From the NCBI GenBank assembly GCA_944474755.1, contig OX104124.1:41679342-41743341 (forward strand): a stretch of DNA of 64,000 nt. Direction: 5' to 3'. This document shows positions 50,101 to 62,727 of the stretch, in pieces. Both the position numbers and the translations under genes were made by a program. Every line of letters begins with the position of its first letter. Position 1 is the stretch's first letter. The notes under the pieces are model-generated. The model saw only the letters and a program-made list of their open reading frames with translations. It had not been told where the DNA came from and ran no database searches. Source of the stretch: Limnoperna fortunei (taxonomy: Eukaryota > Mollusca > Bivalvia > Mytilida > Modiolidae).

Positions 50101-50372
50101 TAGGGGCCTCGGTGGCCGAGTGGTCATGGTAGTTCGTCTACTATTGATCACGTGGTCTGTCAACACTGAGATTGCGGGTTCGATTCTCACTGCGGGCAGT
50201 GTGTACTCGACTCCAATCTTAATTGACAAGGATTGCCAGTTTTCCTACCGCAGGTCGGGGGTTTTCTCCGGCTACTCCGGCTTCCTCCCCCAATAAAAAC
50301 TGGACGCCATGATATAGCTGAAAAATTGCTGAAAGTGGCGTTAAACACCATCAAACAAACAAACAACAACAA
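50101..50372 (+). mobile_element. Full-length SINE, best copy in the window
   Basis: GGGGCCTCGGTGGCCGAGTG (A box), GCGGGTTCGATTCTCACTGC (B box), body, AATAAAAACTGGACGCCATG and a CAAA tail are all near consensus. TCTACAG flanks both ends (50094-50100, 50373-50379). Confidence 0.88.
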
Positions 50373-51704
50373 TCTACAGCAGATAAATATAGGCCTAATA
50401 TGTCAATAAAATAAGAGCACTGATGCAACTCAAAACGCATGATGGACGACACATTTCTGATGTAAAGTACCACCAGATGTCATAGCTGCATTTGCTGCAT
50501 TCTTTTTTCCATGTCGAGATTAAAATAAAATATGTGAAAATTCCCTGTCAAAAAAATTCACCAACGATGAGATATTCACACACCGTTGCACATTCATCTT
50601 ACCGTAATTCTGTAAAGTAGCAAACGTAAATATCATATTTCGATGTACAATAACTAAAGAAATGTATACTGCCATTGTTCCAGTAAATTGTATTTACGTA
50701 TTGACCTGTGAAACGTGTTAGATCCAATATGTTTGAGAAACAAAGACAGCTGTCAACAATTGACATAATTTTATTTAAAAAACTGAAATTGTCATTTAAC
50801 TCTTTACCTTAAGTCTATAAGCCACTCTCGTGATAGTGTTGAACTAAACTTCAAACCTAAAACGAGATCATCTTGATAAGTTCTAGACACATTTAAGTGG
50901 ATTTAACAAACGTAGTTTATAGACACTACATTACAACAATATTAAGGGATGTTTAGTGTTCGTTTTGTAACTATTTAGTAAATGTAATCGAGTGAAAACA
51001 CATAATAGAAATGGCTATAGTTGCTGCAAGCTTTTATTAAAAACTAGAATAAAAAGGCAACTTGTGAACAAACATTATGACATATATGTAAAAACAAATA
51101 ACGCTGTTATATAGAGCAAAACACGTTTGAGCGTCTAAAGCATGTGGATGTTAAGCTGCAATTGTGTCAAGCAGTTTTGGGGTTGATGTAAAAATGGAAC
51201 GGCAACAAAGAGTGCCAGACAAGCAAAACGGAAATCGAGTCACTGCCTTGTTATAAGAAGTTTTCCTTTGCCATGATATATGTGAGCTCCGGGCGCAGGT
51301 ACAAACTGTACTCGCTCGCTATATTAGGAATTTGGATGAAATGTCAAGAATCAGTGTTACCGTCTCAAACTAAATGTACTTAGTCAACATATATGATAAA
51401 GCAGGTCTCACGTTCTAAGTTAAGATAAACAATTCCGTTTTAATGTTGTTGCTGATCAGAACTTACATTAACTTAATATATTTACTATACTTTATTTATC
51501 GAATGGAAAAAGAAAGACACAAAAATCGTCAACTGTTTTAAAGATAAGTTTATTTAGAAACAACTCATTGACCGCCCATGAGACATGTATTAAATATTAC
51601 CAGCACAAAGTAGTGTCAAAGCTTATACAATCATTTGACGTAATTCGTTTAAAGAAACTTCTGTTTCCTGAAAACCCCACAAGCACGAAGTATATGTTAG
51701 CCTT

Positions 51705-51960
51705 TTAAAATGTGGTTTAACGCAACTTTCAGCAATTTGCCGCATGTATATGGCGTCCAGTTTTATTGTATAATGAAGCTGAAGTACCAGCTGAAAATCC
51801 TTCGACCTTTGGCAGGAAATCTGATAATCAAGGTTGGAATCATTTATACTCTTTTGCTCTAGACAGTAAGGCTCGAACCTACAGTGTTAATATAGAATTT
51901 CATATGATCAATACTAGCTAGTTAACTACCTTAAACATTACGCACAGAGAACCGCCACCA
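51705..51960 (-). mobile_element. Diverged SINE upstream of the GH16 gene
   Basis: GTTTAACGCAACTTTCAGC, TATGGCGTCCAGTTTTATTG, CCTTTGGCAGGAAATCTG and AAGGCTCGAACCTACAGTG in order, head weak; about 180 bp before the predicted TATA box. Confidence 0.6.
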
Positions 51961-52136
51961 CGAGTTCAAACTTTTGTATACACTGGGTATGTCTAATTTG
52001 TTTTATTTTATAACTTCACATCGAAACGACTTTATATGTAGTATTGTATTGTAACACAAAAGTAATTTCATTCTTGATCTGTTTAAATTCGTTACAATCT
52101 TTGACCCTACAACCAGGTCTTATCATTGTTTGATAA

Positions 52137-52144
52137 TATAAATA
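52137..52144 (+). promoter_or_regulatory. TATA box of the GH16 gene
   Basis: TATAAATA ends 33 bp before the start codon. With the usual 25-30 bp to the start site, transcription would begin near 52165-52170 and leave a 5' UTR of only about 10 nt unless other start sites are used. Confidence 0.45.
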
Positions 52145-52177
52145 GGTGCCGGAACAAACGTGTCGTTAATTGGAGTT

Positions 52178-55100
52178 ATGACAAGGCAGGTGATAGTAGG
52201 GCTGTTGGCGCTGGTTCTTGCTCATGCTTTAGAACCAGAGCTAAAATTTGAGGAGCCAAATAATGTAAGACTCCGACTAAAAGGTAAATATTCCTTACTA
52301 GAAATTTCCTTTCCATCTTCAATGTTTATAATAGAATCTCGATTTGGTCACGCCTCCCATAATTGACCTTCACTTACTTTTACTGTTAATAGAATCAGAA
52401 TATCTTGAAAACAATTGCATAACGTTCTTCTTTGTTTAAGTGTTAGTATGCTAGTACACTCGAATTTCGGCGATGAAAGTTTGTCGCTTTAACGCCTGTA
52501 AATTTTGTTGCAACGCACTGTGTCATTTGTGTAGAGCAATATATGCAAGAAATTTTAACAGTAATTTAGCCTTGTGTTAAATGTTTTCATTGCTGAATGA
52601 AATGAAGGAAAATGGCCGAAATTCGAGCTAGTGACCATAATTAACTTTTAATTAATAAATGAATATTTGTTGGTCATAAACAGCATATGATTATAGATAC
52701 TAATAAATTATACAATGCTAGACTAAATTGTACTATAACCTAAATCTAGATGGACTGTTGTGTCATTAGGATGTCCTCAAAGACACCAAAATTATAAAGT
52801 TTAAAAAACTAGAACAGCGTGTAAACTTACCAGTGGCGTGCAAATCATAATTCGTTATAATTGATGGCCAAATGAATAAGATTAACTATATTACCTTAAA
52901 TTAAAAATAATTCATGCAAATCCGACCAGTCATCTTTAACGTGGACATAGCAAAAAACATTTTCACATTTCAAAGCAATGAATTCAAACATTACTAAATA
53001 ATTGAATACAACAAATACATTTGTTATAATGACAAAATTGTATTTAGATTTCAAAGCCGAGTGTTTGAGAAACATCAATGATGTTACAATGTCAAATCAA
53101 TAAATTTACCTGACCGGTCAGATATCAAATGGATTGACATTTCAAAATTTAAATGTCGTATTGAAAACAAAATAATGTGCAAGTTCATTGATTTGTGCGG
53201 TACACAGACTAAATAAAAATGTGCGGTTATGTAAAAATGAAAATTCTTTTTTGTAGATGAACCAACATTACTAGCCGTAAAATTCGAAGTGCAACCCTAT
53301 GGTCAGAAGAAGTACACCCAGATTTCCTCTCATACAGGTATTAATGCTAGAAATGATTGTCAAAATCAAAGAGTGTGTGATGTGGTGCTACTTAAAGTGA
53401 GCTTTGACAGTATTACAGTCATATCGGTGTGCAAATTTTGTCGAGTTGGTATTTTGTGTGTTAGGTCAACCATTTGACCAATTTTGCAAAATTTTGGTTT
53501 ATTTTGCACAATCAATAATTGTTTACATGTTTATTTCCTCAATTGAATGGTCGTAAATATATAAAAATATCAGTGATAACTTTTGGACAGAAAAAACATA
53601 ATAATATATAAAAATATCAGTGATAACTTTTGGACAGAAAAAACATAATAATATATAAAAATATCAGTGATAACTTTTGGACAGAAAAAACATAATCCTT
53701 ATTTTTCAAATTAAGTGTAGCATGCTGCACGCTGTTTCATTTCAATATCCCGAAAACTCAAAAATGCCATCGTAGTTAGTCACATCACTTTTTACCTAAA
53801 GTCTACATAATGTAGGCTTCTTTATAAAGATTAAATCATTATACAGTATAATATTTTGATGATTAAACCAAAAACTCGATCACTTAAGTCTATTTCACTA
53901 CACGAAAGGATCTGACAGATGTGTACACACTATATCTAGACATCGATATTGTCAAATATTAGCCATAGATCATCAACATGATGTTTGCTGACCAGTAAAA
54001 TTGTGTCAAACGTTTGATACGTGACAGTGTAGATCTATTTAGTCCTAGATATTTGTCTTATCGGAGCTTATTCGAAGCGATATTTTAATGAACTGTAACT
54101 ACTGTATCATGATTTTTTTTATCCTAGTACTCACTTTCTGTTTGTTTGTTTGCTTTTTTTTGTTTATGTTTTGTGTGTTTGGTCAGTTTCGTCATGTGAG
54201 GTTTTTAAATTGAGTGTGGAGTTCAACATAAGTTAAAAAAATCGTTATGCCAAACATTATAACTTTTCAGTGATACTTCGATAAATGTTATTATTATATA
54301 ATGATACTTTAATAAACTAATTTGTTCAATTTTTTTTTCGGGCCATAAAGTTGGAGGATTTTGGGAATTTTTTGATCCAGAGTTAAAGGTGCACGCTGGT
54401 GACATCATTAAATATAAAGTAACAGCTACTTTTGAAAATGACGTCATTGAGACAGAATGGATGACATGTAAGTAGTACACGGTTCATGTTCCAAGTTTTG
54501 TATTTACATTTATAACAGGAAATTCATACATTTGTAAATCCATAATTTATATTCGCATCTTCGTCTTGCAGTAGTGAATGTACTTTTAAACGTACTACAT
54601 GAAAAACAGGTTTAACGTCCAAAGAGCCTTATTGCGGTTAATAAAATTAACATAGAGAGAACAACTTAACATATGCCAAATGTTAGAATATGAAAGACAA
54701 ATGCGATTGAAATAACTTCTATTTCCGCAAAAGGATGTAGGTACAATATAAATATTAAAAACATATATATATATATGGTGACGTAATGACCACCTGAAAC
54801 AAACTTTTTCGATTGTATCATGCAGGTATATTAAATTTCCTGCATACGCTTATTTTACTGCACCAAATGTCAATTGTCTCTAACTAAATTGTTTTACCAT
54901 AAAGCTAAGTCATGGTTTTATATCCAAGTGTTGTATCTTGTGAACTCTAACCGTGCCTTTGTCAACTATAGCTTGTACCGATTTGGATAGTTACATTTAG
55001 ATGACACTCGCTGCTTTTAAATTATTTTGTTATGTACAGCAATAAAAAACTTTTGAACCATAAAATTTAAAACGTCAAAAGTTACGTTAAAAATGTTTAA

Positions 55101-58100
55101 TATTACAAGCTAATTTTTTGACATATAATTGTATATGATCTTAATATTATCTACATTACGAGAGAATTTCAAGTCTCAAATTTTTGTTATTCATCATTCG
55201 TTTTACAGCGTTTTACTTTGAGCTTTGTTTTGTTAGATGAAGTCGACGTAAGCAGACATGTGCGTAGCATGAAAAGGGCTCCACATGTAGTTTTCAAAGA
55301 CGACTATAATACATTTAATAAAGGCAACTACAAAATAGACTGCACGGCATGGGGAGGAGGTGTAAGTTATTAACATTAAATAGTTAAAGCCTGTACTGAT
55401 GTCACAAGTTCGCTGTTCTTGTCAACTTGGCATTCCATAAAACCTTGTTTAACCCCTATTTCTCTTGAAATGCCTGTACCAAGTCGGGACAATTGCTGTT
55501 GTTACTATATTATAGGATGTTGGTTCTGGAATTTGCCGGTTTCTCGAACATTGGTTTGTAATAATAATGATAATAATAAATATAAATAAACGCCTTTATT
55601 TCGACAGGATAACACACTTTATTATACATTAAGTTTTCAACGTGGTCCCGAATTTTATACATATTTTACAACATTCAATAAAATAAAATAAATAGTATGA
55701 ACGTAAATAATAAAAAGCAAAATACCACTACTACTGTACAATAATATCCATATGTAGATTCACAGATAATTATCTATTACAATACTCAAGTAAATATTGC
55801 TTATTAAAGGATTCTTATGTAGTACAGCTACGAATATTTGTTAATAAACTGTTCCATAAATTTCCACCACATATTTAAAATGACCTTTTGTAATACTTAG
55901 TTCTAGATTTAAGTATATAAATCAAATTATTATCACTTTGGCATGTTCTTCTTGTGCTAACTTCGTGTACAAACTTAACTACATTCATATACTCAGTATT
56001 CACGTTTGAAAAAACCTTATGACTTAAATTATAATTTCGCAATTTCATAGCAGCGTTATGTTTAAAAGTCCAAACCAGTGAATAGAACAACAATATTTAA
56101 TGTTAGCACAACGCGCAAATACTGGGATGGTTACAACATCCAAGACTAACTGTATCTCGACAAAGGCCTTATTGATTGTAAAACAATCGCAATTCTGAAA
56201 TGGCCGTTAGAAAACATGTGTTTTCATAAATGGGGAATGGTTTACATTGTTAGAAGAAGGTTTTTGGGTCTGTGTCAAAAGTGTAGGAGTTGATTACACA
56301 AAAACATTACTATCATGTGTAAAATGTGCTCAAATGATTAAGTTCCAACATTTCTTTAAAAATTCACAATGCCAGTAGGTTTGTAATCTTTCTCTCAAGT
56401 GTCAATGATATGGGCTGACAGCCGTAGGAGGAGTTTATTTCACAAAAACCTCTTCTGAAAACTTTTTCTGAAAATAACTGTTCCCAAGTCTGGAAAAATT
56501 GGAAATTTTTTTTTCAAACAGTTCCTTAATAACAGGTGTACAACTTTTTCTGTGAAGTTTTAGAAATCTGGGTTGAACACTGTAGGAGGAATCCGTGACA
56601 CAAAATAATAGCAGGTGCACAACTACAACCATTTTTTCTCTGCCCGTAATGAATATACCAAGATTGTAAAGTATACTACGTCAGGAGCGCTTTATGTTTA
56701 AACCAAACTTTACAATTACCTGGTTCTCTTGCATGCAGTTTTGAACATCAAATCAAGCTCGAGAGAAAAACGATAATAAAACCTGAATCAAGCTATTTTG
56801 CAAACGTTGTCAAGTAATATTTCAACAGAATAAATGACCCTACTTTCTAAGACGGTATACTGTTTCGTTGTATGAAACAAGGTTTTTTTCTTTTATATTA
56901 AAAGAATGGTGAATTCCAAGTGTATGTCCCAGAAGATCGAAACTTATACGCTGCTAATGGATATTTGTACATAAAACCGGTGAGCATTTTAATCTTCTGT
57001 TTTTTTAACTGTGTTTAAAAGCAAAAAGACAAACACCCTGGTTGTTTGGGACGTGATATTTAATACTCTGACATCTTGAAATGTACAAAGAAAAAGTGAT
57101 ATTTGTAATTATTTTATATAAAGAAAGTATGATCTTTTTGAGAGTCACATTCATTTATATGCTTGTTGAATATAGAATTGTTTATTTTTTAGTGGTTTAA
57201 CGCCAGTTTTAGCAATCTTTAATCTTAATCATGGCGCGCGGTTTTAAGTAAGCAAGAAAGCTAAAGTACCCGTTACAACCCCGACATTCGGGAGGAAAAT
57301 GGCAATCCATGTCAATTAAGGTCGGGGTTGACAACATCCCGCCTGCAGTAAAGGATGTGCTCCAATACACCCATTATTACATGAGCCAATGAAAATAACT
57401 CTCTTACACGATATGCGTAAGGATATCGAACTCAGATATGTTTTATGTATTTAAGCGCCGAAGACTGATTTGTTTCTAGTAATGTGATTGTTTTAGTGAC
57501 GTCAGGGTTTCGAGCACAAGTGTGGAGACAGAATCCCCAATTCGAATGAACATTCATGATATTAATACTTACAAATGAAGTCTTCGACGAGTTGGCACTG
57601 CAGACGTCATCAAAGTCATACTCAGTGTTCCCTTTTTTTTTGTCATGTGATATGGTTTTTGTAAATGATGTTGCAGGCATTTTACACCACAACATAATTA
57701 TGTTATTTTCTTGTTTTAGACGATGACAGTGGATCATCCGCAATTTGATGCCAACAAATTATATCATGGTCGCATGAACCTAAATGGTAAGCAAATTAAT
57801 AATGAATAGTTATTTAAGTTTTGACGAATACGAATTCATATTGCGCAAAGATATGAAAGTGAAACCAAAAACTTAAGAAACAATTCACTCGGGTACGAAT
57901 ATATACTGATTTTACCACCAGTGGGCCGTTTATGTCCAATATTTTACCCCGAGCGACAGGCCTAATAGATATAGTAGTAATCGCCAACTCTCAATACATC
58001 AGTAAAATCAGTATATATTCTTGCCACCAATGGATTATTTAAATTCTAATAGGACATATATATTAATTTTTTTAACAACGTAACGTTAGAGTTGCAGGAC

Positions 58101-61100
58101 TTGTAGGTCATTTAGGACACAAATTTGACTGTGAAAAATATATGAAAAATGTTACTGCCCGTGACTTTTGTAAGCAAAGAATGATGTTTGTAAGATAATA
58201 CACAATTTTTATATAGTCTATTTATAGACGTTAAAATTGCTGCGAGGCTTATCCGCCAATAGATAACTCCCATGACCTAAAGCAATGTGTGGCAGAGGTG
58301 ATTGTGGATATACCCAGACTCTTTTGCGTGGAGATTGCAGTGGGCCCTAAAAATTGTGAATTGTAAATGAATTGTAACGAGTTTTTAAATTTTAATAGAT
58401 ATGTATCATTATTGTACGATGGCCAGCAACTATGGATGTGACAGGTCTGCAGTAAATGGTCATATTCTTAACCCAATCATGTCTGGAAAGATCACAACTC
58501 ATCAAACAATTACATACGGAGAGGTGAAGGTCAAGGCCATAATACCAAAGGGAGATTGGCTGTGGCCAGGTAAGACAAAACACCATAATGGAACATTGTC
58601 AAGCCATAAACCAACCGACATGAATCGTCAAAAATATCTTCATTTATTTCATATCAATAATGTAACAAACCTTTCCATTTGATAATTTGCAGTCTGTATT
58701 TTAAGCTACAGTTAATGTGTTTAAAAATAAAAGACTCAGCAGGGCTGTATCAGCAAACGGGCTGTATCCAATCTACTGTTACAGCCCTAAGTTTGATACA
58801 GCCCTGGCTGTAACGGTGATACAGCCCGATCAAAAGAGATGAATTAACAATTTTCATGTGCCACAAATAAATGTAAATAAATTGCTAATTACTAACCAAA
58901 ATGTAAAACCTGTAAGATATCAACAGAACATATTATTTAACACACATGCTAAATAATTTCCGGTGTTCATTTTGTCTTGTATACTATTGAACTTGTTTGT
59001 TTTCTAATGTTTTCAATGAAATAAAAGTAATAGTAACTTGTGTGTATGGTCGTATGAGAACTACGGACTTCTGAAGGACCCGATACGGACCGTTTATCTT
59101 GTTACAGCCCTCGCCTATCGGTTCCTTCATCAGTCCGTAATTCTAGATACGGCCCTACACACAAGTTACTATTACATAAATCTCGCATAGGGTTAACATT
59201 GCCAAGTCAAAAACCCGGCAAGATGTATGTATCATACAAAATATCTCGATATCTCACATAGGGTTAACATTGTCAAGTCATAAACCCAGCGACATGAATG
59301 TGCCGTCAAAAATATCTTTCATAGGATTTATATACTAATTGACGGAGTTCAGTACTGACCCAAGAGTTGCTCAATTCATGGAGCACCCATCGTAAATTGA
59401 CTGTAATCTGTAATATGTTATAACCTTTACATGGTAAGTACAGCAGGTGAATTCGTTTTCAGAGTATAAAGTTAGCCGTGGTTTCATATTGCATCCGTAC
59501 AGTGTAAACAAAACTACTAAAGATATAATAAGATGGTATTTACGCACGATAAACACTTGTTTTTAAAAAATGATGCTTTAATATTTTAAATTTTTTTATT
59601 TGCTGATAATGTAACATAGCTTGTTCCTCGTTATATGTGGAGTTCTAAGTATCTAATATTTGTTAGTAGTATAGGTGATATTCGTTTTGTTTACATCATA
59701 TAAATATTGTCAAGTAAATATGCTTGACACCTATCATGCCTATCAAGTCAGTTATTTCTTTTAAAGTTTTTGTTGTTTATTTCGCTGTACCATAGTTGCC
59801 TTTTTTCTTTGATGTTTTATGGTGTGTATATCGTAAAACAATACTACTGAGAGTCAGATAAAGTACATATGTCGACTTATTTATATTATATACATCTAGT
59901 CTCATTTATCATAGATGAAATAAACAATCTTTATTTTTTCAAAATTTGCTTTCTATGGTACAAGCTTCAAACCTTATAGTATTTTCTATGAATTCTGCTA
60001 ATGACACATAAAGTTCTGTTTTTAAATCTATTCTTAATGTATGCATCTCGTATGCTGTATTTGCAGAAAACCTACAATTAATACTATAAGGTAACACAAA
60101 ATTTTTCTTTTATATGTAGCTATTTGGCTGTTACCACGTGACTATCATTACGGCGGATGGCCTGCATCTGGTGAAATCGACATCATGGAATCTAGAGGTA
60201 AATTTACTAGTAATAAAACAATATTATCGATAGAATACTCTAAGACACAGACAAATAAAACGATCGGAACTTCTCTCGGTCATATCCGCTATGGGGCCGG
60301 AAATACAATCAACGTTTGTCGAGAAGTATGAAATCTCATTTAATTTTCACGCTTCTTGATGATTTCAGTTTTACAAATATATGGCAAAGTTGTTTCTTAA
60401 AGAGCCCTTATCCCATTGCATGCCAGAAATATTTGTCCTCTTTTCAAAGTGTAAATAACGGTAAAGGACATTGATTATACAAGAGGGAAACTTTATGTTT
60501 AAAAGATATTCTAGTCATACTAATACCAAATATAGTTGAAATGAATTCTGCTTCACAATTACGACATAGGTACTTGATTAAAGTCTTCACTATCATCACA
60601 CTCCTTACTATAGTAACAAATAGGCAATAAATAAAACAGCTCAAAGGAAACAACTGCTTGTGAATGTTATTTATGATTGCTTGTGCATGTTTATCATCAC
60701 AATTCAAGGTTTATGTGTACACGAAACCTGCAATTCCCGGACTGCAAGTCACAGTTTTAGTGGCTAATTATACCTGCATGTTGCCAATCAAAAACTCTCT
60801 TTCTTACGCGAATAGGGGCTTCAATGGCCTTTTCTCTACTATTGATCACGTGGTCTGTCAACACTGCTGGTTCGAGACCTACTGCAGGCAAGGTGTGCTC
60901 GACTCCAATCTTAATAGAATGTCCAAGGTTTTATCCGGGTACTCTGGCTTCCTCTCCCAATAAAAGCTGGACGCCATGATATAGCTGAAAAATTGCTGAA
61001 AACAAACAAACAACCTTTATTACACGAATGAGTTTGAAGAAATCCCATTCAAGAATATTCTACCGCCAAACAGTAATGGTTCATATTGTTAGTGATGACT

Positions 61101-62499
61101 TCAGATTAAATATTCTCACCAGGGAATTTCTTAACTAAATATGTTTTCGTTTCCACGTAAGGACACAAAACTTGTGAGGGTGGTACATTTTGTGTGGAGA
61201 ATGCACCATTTTACTGACTTATGCATTGAGAGTTGGCGATTATTATATTTATTAGACCTTATTAGACTGTCTGCGAGCAAACGTGGTCAAACATAGTGAT
61301 ATATTATGGAATATACTGTTATAAAATCCCTTTCCAGCTTTCCAGAATTAACGCTCTTATTTGCATATTATTCATAATTATGACATGGATGAAATTATTG
61401 TACGTGCATCGTTGTCGTCCTTTACCACCCAATATCAGCTCGCACTGCAATTCTGGCTGGCAATCGAACTAGTTTGATTCGTTTTGTAAGAAAAAGTTTA
61501 AAAAAACAACAAACTAAGCAAGCAAACCAGCAGTGTTATCAATGAGCGTGTGTTTTTATCTTTAAGGCAACACAAAGGCATTTGGACACAAAGAAGAAGG
61601 TGTTAGTGTTGTAGCTACAACCCTCCACTGGGGTCCCGATCCTGGCCACAATGGTTATGCCAAAACCCACGGGGAAGCGTAAGTATCAAACTCTACTGGG
61701 GTCCCGATCCTGGCTACAATGGTTACGCCAAAACCCACGGGATGCGTTAGTATCAAACTCTACTGGGGTCCTGATCCTGGTCACAATGGTTACGCCAAAA
61801 CCCACGGGAATGCGTGAGTATCAAACACTACTGGGATCATGATCCTGGTCACAATGGTTTCGTCAAAACCCACAGGGAAGCGTAAGCATCTAACTCTACT
61901 TTGGTCCCAATACTGGTCGCAAAAGTTACGCCAAAGCCCACGAGGAAGCATGAGTATCAAACTCTTATTGGGCCCAGATCCTGGTCACAATAGTTACGCC
62001 AAAACCCACGAGGAAGCATGAGTATCAAAATAAAATACTTTTTCAACGTACCAAATAATATACTTTATCTTGAATCATTTTATAGCTCCACGAAGAATAA
62101 CTCTAATTATATAAGATGTAAAACAACCGAACTGAAAATAAAATACCATTGGACATTGACAAAATCCCGGATTAAGACAAACACAAGAGACGCAATCCGA
62201 AAATCTGTTACGCGAAGCCAATAAAAAAACACATGGTTGCTCCGGACGAGTAACCTTAGCCTGTAATTAGAGCACGGTCAAATTACTCATAGTCATGACA
62301 ATGGTCAAGTCAAATCCAGTAATTAGCTCTCATAAACACCATAATAACAAGAGAAACTTCAAACTGTATAATAGAAATGAAAGATGTTCGAATTTTATAC
62401 AAAGTGGTTTTTTTCTTGTAGAGACAAAGCACGACATGGCGGTGGCGACTGGCACGGCTGGCACGATTACAAATTGGTATGGACGGCTGATCATATTAG
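52178..62499 (+). CDS. Secreted beta-1,3-glucanase (CBM39-like domain + GH16), ten exons, 3' end beyond the window
   Basis: Exons: 52178-52283, 53257-53337, 54351-54467, 55237-55361, 56905-56979, 57720-57786, 58399-58569, 60120-60197, 61567-61678 and 62422-62499; borders are GT-AG and phases agree. Signal peptide MTRQVIVGLLALVLAHA. Residues about 20-101 (VKFEVQPYGQKKY, VGGFWEFFDPELKVHAGDII) look like the N-terminal glucan-binding CBM39 of LGBP/GNBP proteins. The GH16 part has CTAWGGGNGEFQVY, GYLYIKPTMTVDHPQF, SGKITTHQTITYGEVKVKA, GDWLWPAIWLLPRDYHYGGW, the catalytic motif GEIDIMES (E266 nucleophile, D268, E271 acid/base), TTLHWGPDPGHNGYAKTHGE and DWHGWHDYKLVWTADHI. Both glutamates are kept, unlike the non-catalytic GNBPs, so hydrolysis of beta-1,3-glucan (laminarin) in gut or as defence is likely. 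336 codons are present; the C-terminal part is outside. Intron 9 begins with copies of the exon 9 end; intron 10 holds a 59-bp array. Confidence 0.9.
53557..53697. repeat. 47-bp tandem repeat, three near-identical copies, in GH16 intron 2
   Basis: ATATCAGTGATAACTTTTGG and the next 27 bp recur at exact 47-bp spacing (CAGTGATAAC at 53571, 53618, 53665) with no differences seen inside the copies. Confidence 0.9.
57186..57400 (-). mobile_element. Diverged SINE in GH16 intron 5
   Basis: GTGGTTTAACGCCAGTTTTA, TCATGGCGCGCGGTTTTAAG, CATTCGGGAGGAAAATGGC and GTCAATTAAGGTCGGGGTTG in order; the head is lost or very diverged. Confidence 0.55.
58741..58830. repeat. Cluster of GGGCTGTATC words in both orientations
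   Basis: AGGGCTGTATCAG, CGGGCTGTATCC, TTACAGCCC, GATACAGCCCTGG and GATACAGCCCGAT lie within 90 bp and can pair as hairpins; another TTACAGCCC is at 59102. Confidence 0.5.
59028..59174. mobile_element. Hairpin MITE, about 58-bp arms, in GH16 intron 7
   Basis: TAATAGTAACTTGTGTGTAT at the left is mirrored by TACACACAAGTTACTATTA at the right. The arms continue inward (ACGGACTT.CTGAAGGA) around a centre of about 30 bp. No coding capacity. Confidence 0.75.
60813..61013 (+). mobile_element. SINE with internal deletion, in GH16 intron 8
   Basis: The head (CTACTATTGATCACGTGGTC, GGTTCGAGACCTACTGCAGG) and tail (AAGCTGGACGCCATGATATA) are present. The middle is shortened, and the A box is damaged (TTCAATGGCC). 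Confidence 0.75.
61630..62029 (+). repeat. 68-bp tandem array copying the exon 9 / intron 9 junction, six units
   Basis: Unit 1 is the last 49 nt of GH16 exon 9 plus the donor and 19 nt of intron. Five further copies follow at 68-bp spacing (GGGGTCCYGATCCTGGYCAC...CCACGGGRAGC). Donor positions read GTAAGT (real), GTTAGT, GTGAGT, GTAAGC, ATGAGT, ATGAGT, so copies 3 and 4 remain plausible donors while 5 and 6 have lost GT. Reading past the true junction meets TAA at once (GCG TAA), so use of a later donor would truncate the enzyme just after the catalytic region. Confidence 0.92.
62200..62330. repeat. Dispersed repeat, third of three copies
   Basis: CTCCGGACGAGTAACC, TAATTAGAGCACGGTCAAATTAC and GTCAAGTCAAATCCAG correspond to blocks at 22.6 kb and, less well, 5.0 kb. 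It lies just before the exon 10 acceptor. Confidence 0.4.
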
Positions 62500-62727
62500 G
62501 TGTGTTTATTTATTTATTACAAGATATGAAGATATTCAACTTTTTTTCAGCTGGAATGGGGGTGGGTGACGTTAAGGTAGGGCTGTGGATCTATGCTATT
62601 TTTGAACACAAAATATTTGTTGACTTTTCCTTTTGTTATATTTGTTTAATACGTGTGGTTTTCAACTCCTACAATTGTAGTGTGCATATTTGATACTTTT
62701 AACTTCAATTTGCGCAACCGATATTTC

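Larger units (their letters stand above)
48496..52130. other. Gene-free stretch between the secreted gene and the GH16 gene
   Basis: It starts with the 3' UTR of the secreted gene (AATAAA at 48519). AT-rich DNA follows, with the inverted 46-bp segment and two SINEs. No exon series recognised. Confidence 0.5.

Noticed and set aside
50104..50190. tRNA gene
   Set aside because: A and B boxes are present but acceptor and anticodon stems do not form, and the sequence continues into the SINE body; the same is true of the other SINE heads.
52160..52177. Earlier GTG start for the GH16 protein
   Set aside because: The ATG at 52178 gives a clean signal peptide, and GTG starts are very rare in animal nuclear genes.
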